From AP-15 sp963700195 (GTDB lineage: Bacteria > Pseudomonadota > Alphaproteobacteria > ATCC43930 > CGMCC-115725): a stretch of DNA of 64,000 bases. Positions 54,293-63,125 of the stretch are shown piece by piece. The position numbers and the translations under genes were made by a program. Location: assembly GCA_963700195.1 (NCBI GenBank), contig CAVOWQ010000032.1, forward strand, positions 1-64,000, given 5' to 3'. Each line of letters opens with the position of its first letter. The stretch's first letter is position 1. Under the pieces are notes generated by a model. That model had not been told where the DNA came from. It searched no databases and saw only the letters and a list, made by a program, of their open reading frames with translations.

Positions 54293-55162
54293 ATGGCTGG
54301 GTTGGAGGCAATTCTGGACGCGACCGAGGCCGAGCGGCCGGCAACCGGTTTCGTCTTTACCGAAGGGCCGCTGTGGCACCCCGACGGCTTTTATTATTTT
54401 GTCGATGTCCGCAAGAGCGTGCTGTACCGGATAATGCCGGGCCGTACGCCGGAGGTCGCGCGCACCGAGACCGGCGAAGGCAACGGCACGACCTTTGATC
54501 TGCAGGGCCGGCTCGTGATCTGCGAAGGCGGCAACCGGCGCGTCACCCGCTGGTCGGCCGACGGCCGCTCGGAGGTTCTGATGGACCGCTACGAGGGCAA
54601 GCGGATCAACCGGCCCAACGACGTCGTGTGCAAAACCGACGGCAGCATCTGGTTTACCGACCCCGGCCTGCGCGTGCCGCTCTCCGAGAAGGAGCTGCCG
54701 CATTCCGGCGTTTATCGCGTCGAGCCCGACGGCGGCAGTCGCCTCGTCGCCGAATTCGAATATCCGAACGGTCTTGCGTTCTCGCCCGACGAGCGGGTGC
54801 TCTACGTCGCCAATACGCGGCACGCGCAATACATCCACGCGATCGAGCTCGATGATGCGGGCAACCAGGTGCGGCGGCGTATTTTCGCGGACATGTCCTC
54901 CGAGGAGACCGACGGCGTGCCCGACGGCATGAAGGTCGATGTCGAGGGCCGGGTCTATTGCACCGGTCCGGGCGGCACTTGGGTGTTCGCGCCCGACGGC
55001 TCGCGGCTCGGCATCATCCGCACGCCCGAGATCCCGGCCAACCTGTGCTTTGGCGGTCCCGACCTGCGGACTATCTTTTTCACCGCGCGCACCTCGGTCT
55101 ACACGATGCGCGTCAAGACCCCCGGTCAGCCGCACCCCTGGTACCGCCTGCGGGCCAAATAA
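54293..55162 (+). CDS. SMP-30/gluconolactonase-like protein
   Basis: This 289-residue six-bladed propeller has the metal and substrate motifs FVFTEGPLWHPDGFYYFVDV, NRPNDVVCKTDGSIWFTDPG, FEYPNGLAFSPDERVLYVAN (catalytic Asn/Asp area) and GVPDGMKVDVEGRVYCTGPG. It opens sugar lactones or other lactones. It leads a co-directional run with an LLM oxidoreductase (33 bases later) and an acyl-CoA dehydrogenase. The start at 54293 has GGGGAGGA upstream. Confidence 0.92.
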   Translation: MAGLEAILDATEAERPATGFVFTEGPLWHPDGFYYFVDVRKSVLYRIMPGRTPEVARTETGEGNGTTFDLQGRLVICEGGNRRVTRWSADGRSEVLMDRYEGKRINRPNDVVCKTDGSIWFTDPGLRVPLSEKELPHSGVYRVEPDGGSRLVAEFEYPNGLAFSPDERVLYVANTRHAQYIHAIELDDAGNQVRRRIFADMSSEETDGVPDGMKVDVEGRVYCTGPGGTWVFAPDGSRLGIIRTPEIPANLCFGGPDLRTIFFTARTSVYTMRVKTPGQPHPWYRLRAK

Positions 55163-55194
55163 CCTGTGGGCCAAATAAGCCGAGGAGAGCCACG

Positions 55195-56331
55195 ATGAAA
55201 GTCGGTATTGCGCTCAACATGCTGTCCGAGCCGGCTCGCCCCGACTTGGCGGTCGTCTGCGACCATATGGCGATGGGCGATCTCGCCGAACCGCTCGGCT
55301 TCGACTCGCTGTTCGCGCTCGAGCACCATTTCACCGGTTACGCGATGTCGCCGGCGCCGCTCGAACTTTTGGCGTATTACGCCGGCCGCACCAAGCGGAT
55401 CGTGCTCGGGACGGCGGTCATCGTATTGCCATGGCATGACCCGATCCGCGTCGCCGAGGGGATCGCGCTATTGGACATCCTCTCCGGCGGGCGCTGTCTG
55501 TTCGGCTTTGGCCGGGGTGCGGCGAGCGTCGAATACGAGGGGTTCCGCATTCCGATGGAAGAAGCGCGGCCGCGCTTTGCGGAAGCCGCGCAGCTGATCC
55601 GCAAGGCATTGCGCGAGCCGGAATTCGAGTGGCAGGGCGAGTTCTACCAGATCCCGAAAACCTCGATCCGGCCGCGCCCGATCTCGCATCCCGAGGAGCG
55701 TTTCTATGCCTCGTCGGTCAGCCCGGAATCGGCCGAGATCATGGCAAAGCTCGGGTTCGGAATCCTCGTCGTCATGCAGAATGAATGGGCCAAGGCGGCC
55801 GAGAGCATCGTCAGTTACCGCGAGATCGCGCAGAGCGTCGGCCACAACCCGCCGCAGCCGATCATCCTGACCAACGTGTCCTGCGCCGAAAGCCGGGCGG
55901 AGGCGCATGACCGCGCGATGAGGTGGCTCGGAGAGAAATGGCAATCGATCGACAACCACTACCATTTCTCGGACGGGCATCTCGCGGCGGTCAAAGGCTA
56001 CGAGACCTACGGCAAGATGGCCAAGACCTATGCCCGCCTGCAGAGCGAAGAAGAACGGGTGAGGGCCACGGAGTTCTACGTCAAGATCCAGATCGTCGGC
56101 ACGCCGGAAGACTGCATCGGACAGATCGCCGAATTGCAGCGAGTGACCGGGACCGATCATGTGGTAACCGAATTTTCGTTCGGCGGAATTCCGCATGACG
56201 ACGCGGAGAAGAACATGCGGCTCTTCGCGACCCGGGTGCTGCCGGTGTTGCAAAACGACGCCGCCTTCGCCGCACCGCGGGCACCGTTGACGCAAGGTAC
56301 TCCGACCTCGGACCTGTTCGCGCCGGCGTAA
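55195..56331 (+). CDS. LLM-class flavin-dependent oxidoreductase
   Basis: This 378-residue protein has a family core: MKVGIALNMLSEPARPDLAV, LGFDSLFALEHHFTGYAMSP, TKRIVLGTAVIVLPWHDPIR, ILSGGRCLFGFGRGAASVEY and YASSVSPESAEIMAKLGFG. The EHHFTGY segment matches bacterial luciferase-type alkanal monooxygenases, so FMN and oxygen are likely cosubstrates. AGGAGAGCC precedes the ATG. It lies in the SMP-30/LLM/acyl-CoA dehydrogenase run. Confidence 0.93.
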   Translation: MKVGIALNMLSEPARPDLAVVCDHMAMGDLAEPLGFDSLFALEHHFTGYAMSPAPLELLAYYAGRTKRIVLGTAVIVLPWHDPIRVAEGIALLDILSGGRCLFGFGRGAASVEYEGFRIPMEEARPRFAEAAQLIRKALREPEFEWQGEFYQIPKTSIRPRPISHPEERFYASSVSPESAEIMAKLGFGILVVMQNEWAKAAESIVSYREIAQSVGHNPPQPIILTNVSCAESRAEAHDRAMRWLGEKWQSIDNHYHFSDGHLAAVKGYETYGKMAKTYARLQSEEERVRATEFYVKIQIVGTPEDCIGQIAELQRVTGTDHVVTEFSFGGIPHDDAEKNMRLFATRVLPVLQNDAAFAAPRAPLTQGTPTSDLFAPA

Positions 56332-56382
56332 AAGCATCCCGAGCGCATCGTTTTTGGGGAGTGCTACAGGAGGATCGGGCCC

Positions 56383-58173
56383 ATGCCGGATTATCGCGCG
56401 CCGGTGCAGGACATGCAGTTCGTAATCACCGAGCTGGCGGGGCTCGAACGATTGGCCGGATTGCCGGGCTATGAAGAAGTGACTCCGGATCTGGTCGGGG
56501 CGGTGCTCGAGGAGGCGGCAAAGCTCGCCGGCGAAGTGCTGGCGCCGCTCAACCAGCCGGGTGACGGGCAGGGCGCTGCCCTGACAAAGGACGGCGTCGT
56601 CGCGGCCGACGGGTTTGCGGCGGCGTACCGTCGGTTTGTCGAGAACGGCTGGAACGGGCTGAGCAGCGATCCCGAATATGGCGGGCAAGGGCTGCCCGAA
56701 GTGATCGGCGCGGCGGCAATCGAGATGTGGAACTCGGCCAATATGAGCTTTGCGCTCTGCCCGTTGCTGACCGCCGGGGCAACGGAAGCGATCAAGGCTC
56801 ACGCCTCTGACGAGTTGAAAGACCGGTTTCTGCCAAAGCTCGTCAGCGGCGAATGGGCGGGCACGATGAACTTGACCGAACCGCAGGCCGGATCGGATTT
56901 GTCGGCCGTCCGCACCAGGGCGGTGCCCGAGGACGAGCACTACCGGCTTTTCGGTCAGAAAATCTTCATCACCTGGGGCGACCACGACATGGCTGAGAAT
57001 GTTGTGCACCTGGTGCTCGCCCGCCTTCCCGACGCGCCCGAAGGCACGCGCGGCATCTCGCTGTTCCTGGTGCCCAAATTCCTCGTCGGCCCGGACGGCT
57101 CGCCGGCGGCGCGCAACGATGTCGAGTGCGCGTCGATCGAGCACAAGCTCGGCATTCACGCCAGTCCGACTTGCGTGATGAGCTTTGGCGAGAAGGAGGG
57201 CGCGGTCGGCTATCTGGTTGGGCAGGAAAACGAAGGCCTGCCGCACATGTTCACGATGATGAACGAGGCCCGCCAAAAGGTCGGGCTGCAGGGTCTGGGC
57301 ATCGCCGAGCGCGCCTATCAGGCCGCGCGCGACTATGCCAAGGACCGCGTCCAGGGCCGGCCGGCGGGGCAGCGCAGCGGCGATCGCGTGACGATCATTC
57401 ATCACCCCGATGTGCGGCGCATGCTGTTGACGATGAAGTCGCAGATCGAGGCGATGCGCGCCTTCGGCTACGTGCTGGCCGCCGATGCCGACCTTGCGCA
57501 CAAGCATCGGGATGCGGCCGAACGCGACCGTCATCGCAGACGGGTCGACCTGCTGACCCCGGTGCTCAAGGGCTGGTGCACCGAGCTCGGTGTCGACATC
57601 GCCTCGCTCGGGGTGCAGGTCCATGGCGGAATGGGCTTCATCGAGGAGACCGGCGCCGCGCAATATCTGCGCGACGCGCGCATCGCGCCGATCTATGAGG
57701 GGACGACCGGAATACAGGCCGGAGATCTGGTCGGGCGCAAACTGAGCATGGACAACGGCGCGGCCATGACGGAGCTGATCGCCGAGATGCGCGCCGACGA
57801 GGATCGGCTCGGCGGCTCGGACAATGCGGACTTGCCGGCAATCCGCGAGAGCCTTGCCGGCGGCATTCACGCATTGGAACAGGCCACCGAATGGGTTTTG
57901 CAGACGATCCGCCGCGACCCCAACGCGGCGCTCGCAGCTTCGGTCAACTACATGATGCTGACGGGTTATGTCTGCGGCGGCTGGCAGATGGCGCGCGCCG
58001 CTCTCGCCGCCCGGGCGCGGTTGGGGTCAGGCGCGAATGAAGGGTTCTGCCGGACCAAGATCGCGACCGCGAGGTTCTACGCCGAGCAGATCCTGCCCAA
58101 GGCGAGCGCGTTGCTTCGGATAGTTGGGTCCGGCGCCTCCACCGCCTTCGCTCTCGACGAGGAGCAGTTCTGA
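56383..58173 (+). CDS. Acyl-CoA dehydrogenase (long, DmdC-like)
   Basis: This 596-residue acyl-CoA dehydrogenase has the extended form with an extra N-terminal and C-terminal domain. Motifs are GLSSDPEYGGQGLPEVIGAA, TMNLTEPQAGSDLSAVRTRA, QKVGLQGLGIAERAYQAARD, VQVHGGMGFIEETGAAQYLR and IYEGTTGIQAGDLVGRKL, where the Glu of YEGT is the usual catalytic base. The long form is used for methylmercaptopropionyl-CoA and other short or branched acyl-CoAs. AGGAGGATC precedes the ATG. Confidence 0.95.
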   Translation: MPDYRAPVQDMQFVITELAGLERLAGLPGYEEVTPDLVGAVLEEAAKLAGEVLAPLNQPGDGQGAALTKDGVVAADGFAAAYRRFVENGWNGLSSDPEYGGQGLPEVIGAAAIEMWNSANMSFALCPLLTAGATEAIKAHASDELKDRFLPKLVSGEWAGTMNLTEPQAGSDLSAVRTRAVPEDEHYRLFGQKIFITWGDHDMAENVVHLVLARLPDAPEGTRGISLFLVPKFLVGPDGSPAARNDVECASIEHKLGIHASPTCVMSFGEKEGAVGYLVGQENEGLPHMFTMMNEARQKVGLQGLGIAERAYQAARDYAKDRVQGRPAGQRSGDRVTIIHHPDVRRMLLTMKSQIEAMRAFGYVLAADADLAHKHRDAAERDRHRRRVDLLTPVLKGWCTELGVDIASLGVQVHGGMGFIEETGAAQYLRDARIAPIYEGTTGIQAGDLVGRKLSMDNGAAMTELIAEMRADEDRLGGSDNADLPAIRESLAGGIHALEQATEWVLQTIRRDPNAALAASVNYMMLTGYVCGGWQMARAALAARARLGSGANEGFCRTKIATARFYAEQILPKASALLRIVGSGASTAFALDEEQF

Positions 58174-58174
58174 G

Positions 58175-58627
58175 CTACAGACCTCGCGTTGCCGGCCCCT
58201 TGAGCTCGACCGTGTTGCCGTCGGGGTCCGAGATGTAGAGCGAGGGGCCATAGCCCTCGGCGCCGTAACGTTCCCTGACGTCGCCGACCTCGACGCCGTG
58301 CTGCCGCAGATGTTCGCTCAGCGCCGTCGCGTCGAACCCGTCGACCCGCACGGCAAAGTGATCCATGTTGCGCCCCGCGCCGTCTTCCGCTTCCCCCGGC
58401 GAGGCGGAAGCCGGAACCAGATCGATCAAAGAGGCGCCGGCGCGCAGCTGGACCAGTTTGGGCTGCTCCAGCCGGCGCTCGACGCGGCAGTTCAGGACCC
58501 TTTCATAGAATTCGATCGCGCGGTCGAGATTGCCGACCCGCAGCACGACATGGTCGAGGCCGGCGATGCGGACCCCCTCCCCGGCACTCACGGCATGCTT
58601 CGTCTCGACACTTCCTGCGTCCGGCAT
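58175..58627 (-). CDS. VOC-family protein
   Basis: This 150-residue VOC domain opens IAGLDHVVLRVGNLDRAIEF (first metal His in LDHV), then NMDHFAVRVDGFDATALSE and YGPSLYISDPDGNTVELKGP (metal Glu in VELKG). The pattern matches glyoxalase/fosfomycin-resistance-like proteins. It lies one base after the acyl-CoA dehydrogenase stop, on the opposite strand. Confidence 0.9.
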   Translation of the reverse strand: MPDAGSVETKHAVSAGEGVRIAGLDHVVLRVGNLDRAIEFYERVLNCRVERRLEQPKLVQLRAGASLIDLVPASASPGEAEDGAGRNMDHFAVRVDGFDATALSEHLRQHGVEVGDVRERYGAEGYGPSLYISDPDGNTVELKGPATRGL

Positions 58628-58693
58628 TGTCGGCTCCTTTTCGCTCGCGGTGGGCTTCAGTCTACCGCGAATTGGCCGGAGCCGGCAGCCGGA

Positions 58694-59008
58694 TTATTGC
58701 GGCGCAGGCTGGGACGGCTGCGCGCCGGCGTGGCGCGCATGCTGGGTGCGCCAGGCGCGGATCTCCGCGCGGTCGAGGACGCCGTCGTGATCGGTGTCCA
58801 TCTGGTCGAAGCGGGTTCCGGCCCGTTGCGCTGCCCGATCCTTGGCGCGTTCAATGTATTGATCCCGCGTGATGCCGCCATTGCCCGTCGGAGCGGAAGG
58901 TGCGGGGGTCGCACTCTCGACGGCGGCGGTTTGCGGCGCCGTCTGAGCGAAGGTTGTCGCGGGCAGCAGAGAAAGCGCGACGAGAGCCACGAAGATGGTA
59001 GAACGCAT
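58694..59008 (-). CDS. Secreted EF-hand protein
   Basis: This 104-residue protein has a signal peptide (TIFVALVALSLLPATTFA), a Pro/Ala-rich stretch, then one clear EF-hand loop DTDHDGVLDRAE. It is preceded by a second, weaker half (GGITRDQYIERAKDRA) in the usual EF-pair layout. It probably binds calcium outside the cytoplasm. It ends in a Pro/Gln tail. Confidence 0.85.
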   Translation of the reverse strand: MRSTIFVALVALSLLPATTFAQTAPQTAAVESATPAPSAPTGNGGITRDQYIERAKDRAAQRAGTRFDQMDTDHDGVLDRAEIRAWRTQHARHAGAQPSQPAPQ

Positions 59009-59201
59009 TTGTTACGACTTTCGGTTGACTAAAATTGATCTATAGCATTCATTGCGTGCGAGCGCAAGCCGCGGGTTGCGTCATGTTCATGTCCCGTGCG
59101 CAAAAAAGGCGGGTCTAGCCGCCGCCTTTCGCACGAATCCGAGCCTTCAAAGGAGTACAGTGCTCCCAGACCCTTCGACAACCAGGAGCGGGGAAACCGT
59201 C

Positions 59202-60341
59202 ATGCAATACCGCAGAATCTCGGCCGATTGTCATCTCGACATGCCGTGGATGCCGCCCGACTTGTTCGTGTCCGAGGCGCGCCGCGAGCTGAAGGAGCGC
59301 ATGCCCTATGTCGAGGACGGTCCGCAGGGGCCGCAATGGGTCGCCAAGAACGGCGCCAATTTCGGATTGAAGAACGGCGTCGGGCCGGGCGGCGCGCCCT
59401 TTGTCCCGGGGCAGAACCACCGGGTCGACAAGATGGCCGAGACCGGCATGTACGAGGACGGCAAGCGGGACGTCCGGCGCTGCAGCGACCCGCATCTGCG
59501 CATCAAAGACATGGACCGCGACGGCGTCGACGCCGAGGTCATCTACGGCATTCTGGGCGCCGCCTCGCGCCTCAACGACCGCGAAGCCTCGAACGAGATG
59601 TTGCGCATCTACAATGACTTCCTCAAGGATTTCTGCCGCCATTATCCGGACCGCGAAATCGGCCTCGCCTGCCTTCCCTATGGAAATATCGACGACGCGG
59701 TCACCGAAATCCATCGCGTCGCGAAGATGGGCATCAAGGGGCTCGAATTGTCCTGTTCCTGGGACATGGACCCGATGTGGCACCCGGTTTGGGAGCCGCT
59801 GTGGAAGGCGGTCGAGGATGTGCAGTTGCCATTGCACTTCCACACCTTCCCGACGACCTCGCCGCGGGCCCGCGAAGGGGTCTCCGGCCAGGTTCGCCGC
59901 GCGGCGATGTTCACCGGCGTCTCGGCCTTCCAGATGGGGCTCATCAACATCATCGCTGCCCTCATCGGCGCCGGCGTCTTGGAGCGGCACCCGCGGCTCA
60001 AGGTCTCGTTCGGCGAGAGCGGCATTGGTTGGCTGCCCTATGCGCTCGACCGCATGGATTTCGAGTATGAGGACCGCTTCCGCGACCTGATCAAGATGAA
60101 GCCGAGCGAATATTGGCGCCGCCAGTGCAAGGCGACCTTCCAGTTCGACCCGATCGGCACCAAGCTCGTCGACGACATCGGCGTCGAGACCCTGATGTGG
60201 GGCTCCGACTACCCGCACACCGACGGGGTGTGGCCGGAATCCTCGAAATACATCAAGGAGCAGTTCGCCGGCCTCGCACCCGAAATCGTCCACAAGATCA
60301 CCTGCGAGAACGCCGGCAAATTCTACGGGCTGATCAACTGA
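59202..60341 (+). CDS. Amidohydrolase-family protein, intact paralogue
   Basis: This 379-residue metal-dependent hydrolase begins MQYRRISADCHLDMPWMPPD with the DCHLD ligand segment. Later it has YPDREIGLACLPYGNIDDAV, QLPLHFHTFPTTSPR, GWLPYALDRMDFEYEDRFRD and LMWGSDYPHTDGVWPESSKY (catalytic Asp). It belongs to the amidohydrolase 2 group, which includes decarboxylases and ring-opening enzymes. The truncated copy at 52729 is its close paralogue. A strong terminator follows. Confidence 0.92.
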   Translation: MQYRRISADCHLDMPWMPPDLFVSEARRELKERMPYVEDGPQGPQWVAKNGANFGLKNGVGPGGAPFVPGQNHRVDKMAETGMYEDGKRDVRRCSDPHLRIKDMDRDGVDAEVIYGILGAASRLNDREASNEMLRIYNDFLKDFCRHYPDREIGLACLPYGNIDDAVTEIHRVAKMGIKGLELSCSWDMDPMWHPVWEPLWKAVEDVQLPLHFHTFPTTSPRAREGVSGQVRRAAMFTGVSAFQMGLINIIAALIGAGVLERHPRLKVSFGESGIGWLPYALDRMDFEYEDRFRDLIKMKPSEYWRRQCKATFQFDPIGTKLVDDIGVETLMWGSDYPHTDGVWPESSKYIKEQFAGLAPEIVHKITCENAGKFYGLIN

Positions 60342-60355
60342 CATCCGCAAATGTG

Positions 60356-60398
60356 GCGGCGGCGCCCATCGGGAGATCAGGGCGCCGCCGCTGTTTTT
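60356..60398 (+). terminator. Intrinsic terminator after the amidohydrolase
   Basis: GCGGCGGCGCCC (60356-60367) pairs perfectly with GGGCGCCGCCGC (60380-60391) across a 12-base loop, followed by TGTTTTT. It starts 15 bases after the stop. Confidence 0.9.
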
Positions 60399-60847
60399 GC
60401 TGTTATTTGCAGCGAAAATACAGCTAGCGAGGCGGCTTCCGGCTCGGAATCTCTTGCCTTTTGAAGATCGAGATGGCGAAGAAACAGCGAGAGGTTCGTC
60501 GTTTTCTCTCCTATAAGAACGAATAACAGCAAAGTGATGCCCCAAATTAGACTAACATAGTAACGTTGAGCCGCATTAACGTTTTCGCCAACTGGCGGCC
60601 TGCAAAACATCAGCGTCGGAAGGCGTAGCCTCTCACAAGATTACGGCAATTTTCCGGTCTACCGACACCGCTGGGTTGCTTAGTTATAAATCAGAACGCA
60701 GCAGTCAGAAGTCCGAGATGCTCGAAGAGTGGCGGTCAAGCGCTTCTCGCAAGGAGCCCATATGGCGACAGCCGACCATCGGCGCTCCCTCAAAACGGCT
60801 CTCGGTTTAGGCGATCCGAATGACGGATCATGCCCCTTGAGCAGACC
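60399..60847. other. No gene recognised
   Basis: Both strands lack a convincing frame. The left part (60392-60427) shares a string with 5443-5475. The AT content is higher than in the neighbours. Confidence 0.4.
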
Positions 60848-61763
60848 TTAGCTTCCGCCTGGTCTGGGCCGGTGCTCGTGTTCGACGAACCAGGTGACCA
60901 GCATGTCGATGAACGCGCGTACCTTGGCGCTCAGAGTGCCGGCGATGAGGATAGAACGCGTTGATCTCCAGTTCCTGCGTTCGATAACCGGGCAACAGCG
61001 GCACCAGCGCGCCCGACTCCAGCAGGTCGGCAACCATGAATGGCGCAGTCAGCACTAGGCCGATGCCGGCCACGGCAGCGGCGCGCGCGGTATCGGGGCT
61101 GCTGCTGATCAGGCTTCCCGATATGCGCGCCACCGCCGGATTGCCACTGGCATCCACGAAGTGCCACTCGTCCGCGGACGGCGCGTAGGGGTAGCGCAGG
61201 CAGTTGTGGCCGGCGAGGTCCGCCGGGGATTGCGGCGCCGGATGCTTTTCGAGGTAGGCCGGGGCGCCACACAGCATCAGGCTCGAACGTCGCCAGGCGC
61301 CGTCTGACAAGGCTCGCGTCGGGCGGTAGAAACGGGCTGATCGCCAGATCGAACGCCTCCTCTACCATATCGATCATCGCGTGACCGGAGCGCAGATCGA
61401 CCGATGCTTCAGGATACCGGGCGAGAAAGTCGACCACGACCGGCGTGACGAACTGCACGATGCCCTGTTGGCAATGGACGCGAAGCTGGCCGCGTGGGGT
61501 TGCCTGTTGGGCGCCGGCGGTCTCGTCGGCCTCCTCCAGGTCGTGCAGGATTTGCACGCAGCGCTCGTAATAACTGCGGCCGATCTCGGTTAGGCTGACC
61601 CGGCGGGTGGTACGGTTCAACAGCCGCACCCCGAGCGCGTTTTCCAAGCGCTGCACCTGGTCGCTGACCGTCGCCTTTGACAGGTTCAGACGGCGGCCGC
61701 CGCCGAGAAGCCGCCGCTTTCGGCAACCCGAACGAAGGCCGTGATGCTGGCGAAACGGTCCAT
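60848..61763 (-). pseudogene. LysR-family transcriptional regulator, at least three frameshifts
   Basis: The pieces join to about 305 residues. MDRFASITAFVRVAESGGFS starts at 61763, then a shift (one missing C in gcggccgcc; with it GGFSAAARRLNLSKATVSD reads through). The HTH segment LNLSKATVSDQVQRLENALG follows, then an effector domain with RGQLRVHCQQGIVQFVTPV. Further shifts lie near 61300 and 60945. The last, in frame to 60848, ends RAFIDMLVTWFVEHEHRP. It diverges from the efflux genes and likely controls them. Confidence 0.85.
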
Positions 61764-61878
61764 CCCGACCTCCTATTGTCTGCAAATGCCGGACAGCCTG
61801 TTCGCGAGAAGGGCAATTGTCTTCCGTCGATCGCTACTCATTTCGGTCGCGCGAAAGCAGATCGCAAGGGTGAGGACC

Positions 61879-62046
61879 ATGCTGGACCTGGAAGATCGGA
61901 GAGCGGACGCTCAGAGCGCGGCGGAAACCGTGCAATTTGAGCCGGGGGCGGACCGTGGTGCGTCGCCTGACGTTGCGGCGCCGAAGGTGCAGGAGCGGTG
62001 GCCCCGGCAGGATGCGGATATTGAAACCCACGAGCTCCGGCGCTGA
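61879..62046 (+). CDS. Possible 55-residue ORF upstream of the HlyD-type gene
   Basis: MLDLEDRRADAQSAAETVQF opens a short frame that ends in TGA overlapping the ATG of the HlyD gene (TGATG). It could be a small coupled protein or the displaced N-terminal tail of the HlyD protein. It has no recognised domain. Confidence 0.3.
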   Translation: MLDLEDRRADAQSAAETVQFEPGADRGASPDVAAPKVQERWPRQDADIETHELRR

Positions 62047-63125
62047 TGAGCCGTCACACAAAGGCTGGCTTCGTCGGCATCCGGTGTCTTCGTCGTCGCA
62101 TCGGCATGCCTGCTGCTGATAGCAGCGGCCGGCTATCTTGATTGGGACAATTCCAGTCATTTCGAGACGACCGACGACGCCTACATCGCGTCGCGCCAGT
62201 TCGCGATCGCCCCGGAAGTGTCGGGTTACATCACGGCGGTCCCGGTTACCGACAATGAGCATGTCAAGGCCGGAGATGTGATCGCTCGCATCGACGATCG
62301 GACTTATCGCGCAGCACTTGCTCAGGCTGAAGCGCAGGTGGCTGCTGCGCAGGCCAACATCGAAAACGTCGATGCGCAGATTGACCGTGCAGCAGGCCCA
62401 GATCGCCGCGGACCAGGCGCAGCTGGCGCAGCAGCAGGCGGCGCTGGTGTTCGCGCAACAGCAGGCGGCGCGCTATCAGTACCTGGCGCAGACGATTGCA
62501 GGCACGGTTCAGAACGCCCAGCAATACACCTCGCAGCTGCGCCAGCAGCAGGCCGCTGTCGACAGTGCGCAGGCGACGCTCAAGCTGGCGCAGCGGCAGG
62601 TCGAAGCGCTGAAGGCGCAACGCGCCAGCGCCGTCGCGAGCCTGGCGCAAGCCAAAGCGCAGCGCGACCAGGCGCAGCTCAACCTTTCCTATACGACGGT
62701 TACGGCAGCCCAGCCGGGACGCGTCGTGCAGCTCGGCGCCGCGTCGGCCAGTACGCGCAGCCGGGTACGAACCTGACGATGTTCGTGCCGGACGACATCT
62801 GGGTCTGCGGCGAACTTCAAGGAAACGCAGCTCGACCACATGCGGCCCGGGACAACCGGTGACGATCAGCATCGACGCCTATCCGGAACGCACGATCCGC
62901 GGCCATGTGGCGAGCGTGCAGCCCGGATCCGGCACCGCGTTCTCGCTGCTGCCGGCCGAGAACGCCACCGGCAACTAGGTCAAGATCGTGCAGCGCGTGC
63001 CGGTCAAGATCGTCCTGGACAATCCCCCGACGGATGTTGCGCTCGGCCCGGGCATGTCGGTCGAGACCAGCGTGCGGGTCGATCCGAACCCCTCGCTCTA
63101 CGAGCGCCTGAGGGGGTGGCTATGA
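62046..63125 (+). pseudogene. EmrA/HlyD-type membrane fusion protein, several frameshifts and a stop
   Basis: The pieces join to about 355 residues. A start MSRHTKAGFVGI then, after a shift near 62085, a membrane helix VFVVASACLLLIAAAGYLDW. The biotinyl/lipoyl half-motif FETTDDAYIASRQFAIAPEV is next. A long coiled coil (QQAQIAADQAQLAQQQAALV, QALKAQRASAVASLAQAKAQ-like) follows another shift. Two more shifts precede PGTNLTMFVPDDIWV and TISIDAYPERTIRGHV. An in-frame TAG replaces a Tyr codon near 62976 in ATGN-VKIVQRVPVK. It would link the inner-membrane exporter to the outer membrane. Confidence 0.8.

Noticed and set aside
55468..57870. 800-codon minus-strand frame over the LLM and acyl-CoA dehydrogenase genes
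   Set aside because: Shadow of two clear plus-strand enzymes.
59115..60545. 476-codon minus-strand frame over the amidohydrolase
   Set aside because: Antisense shadow; the plus-strand protein has family motifs.
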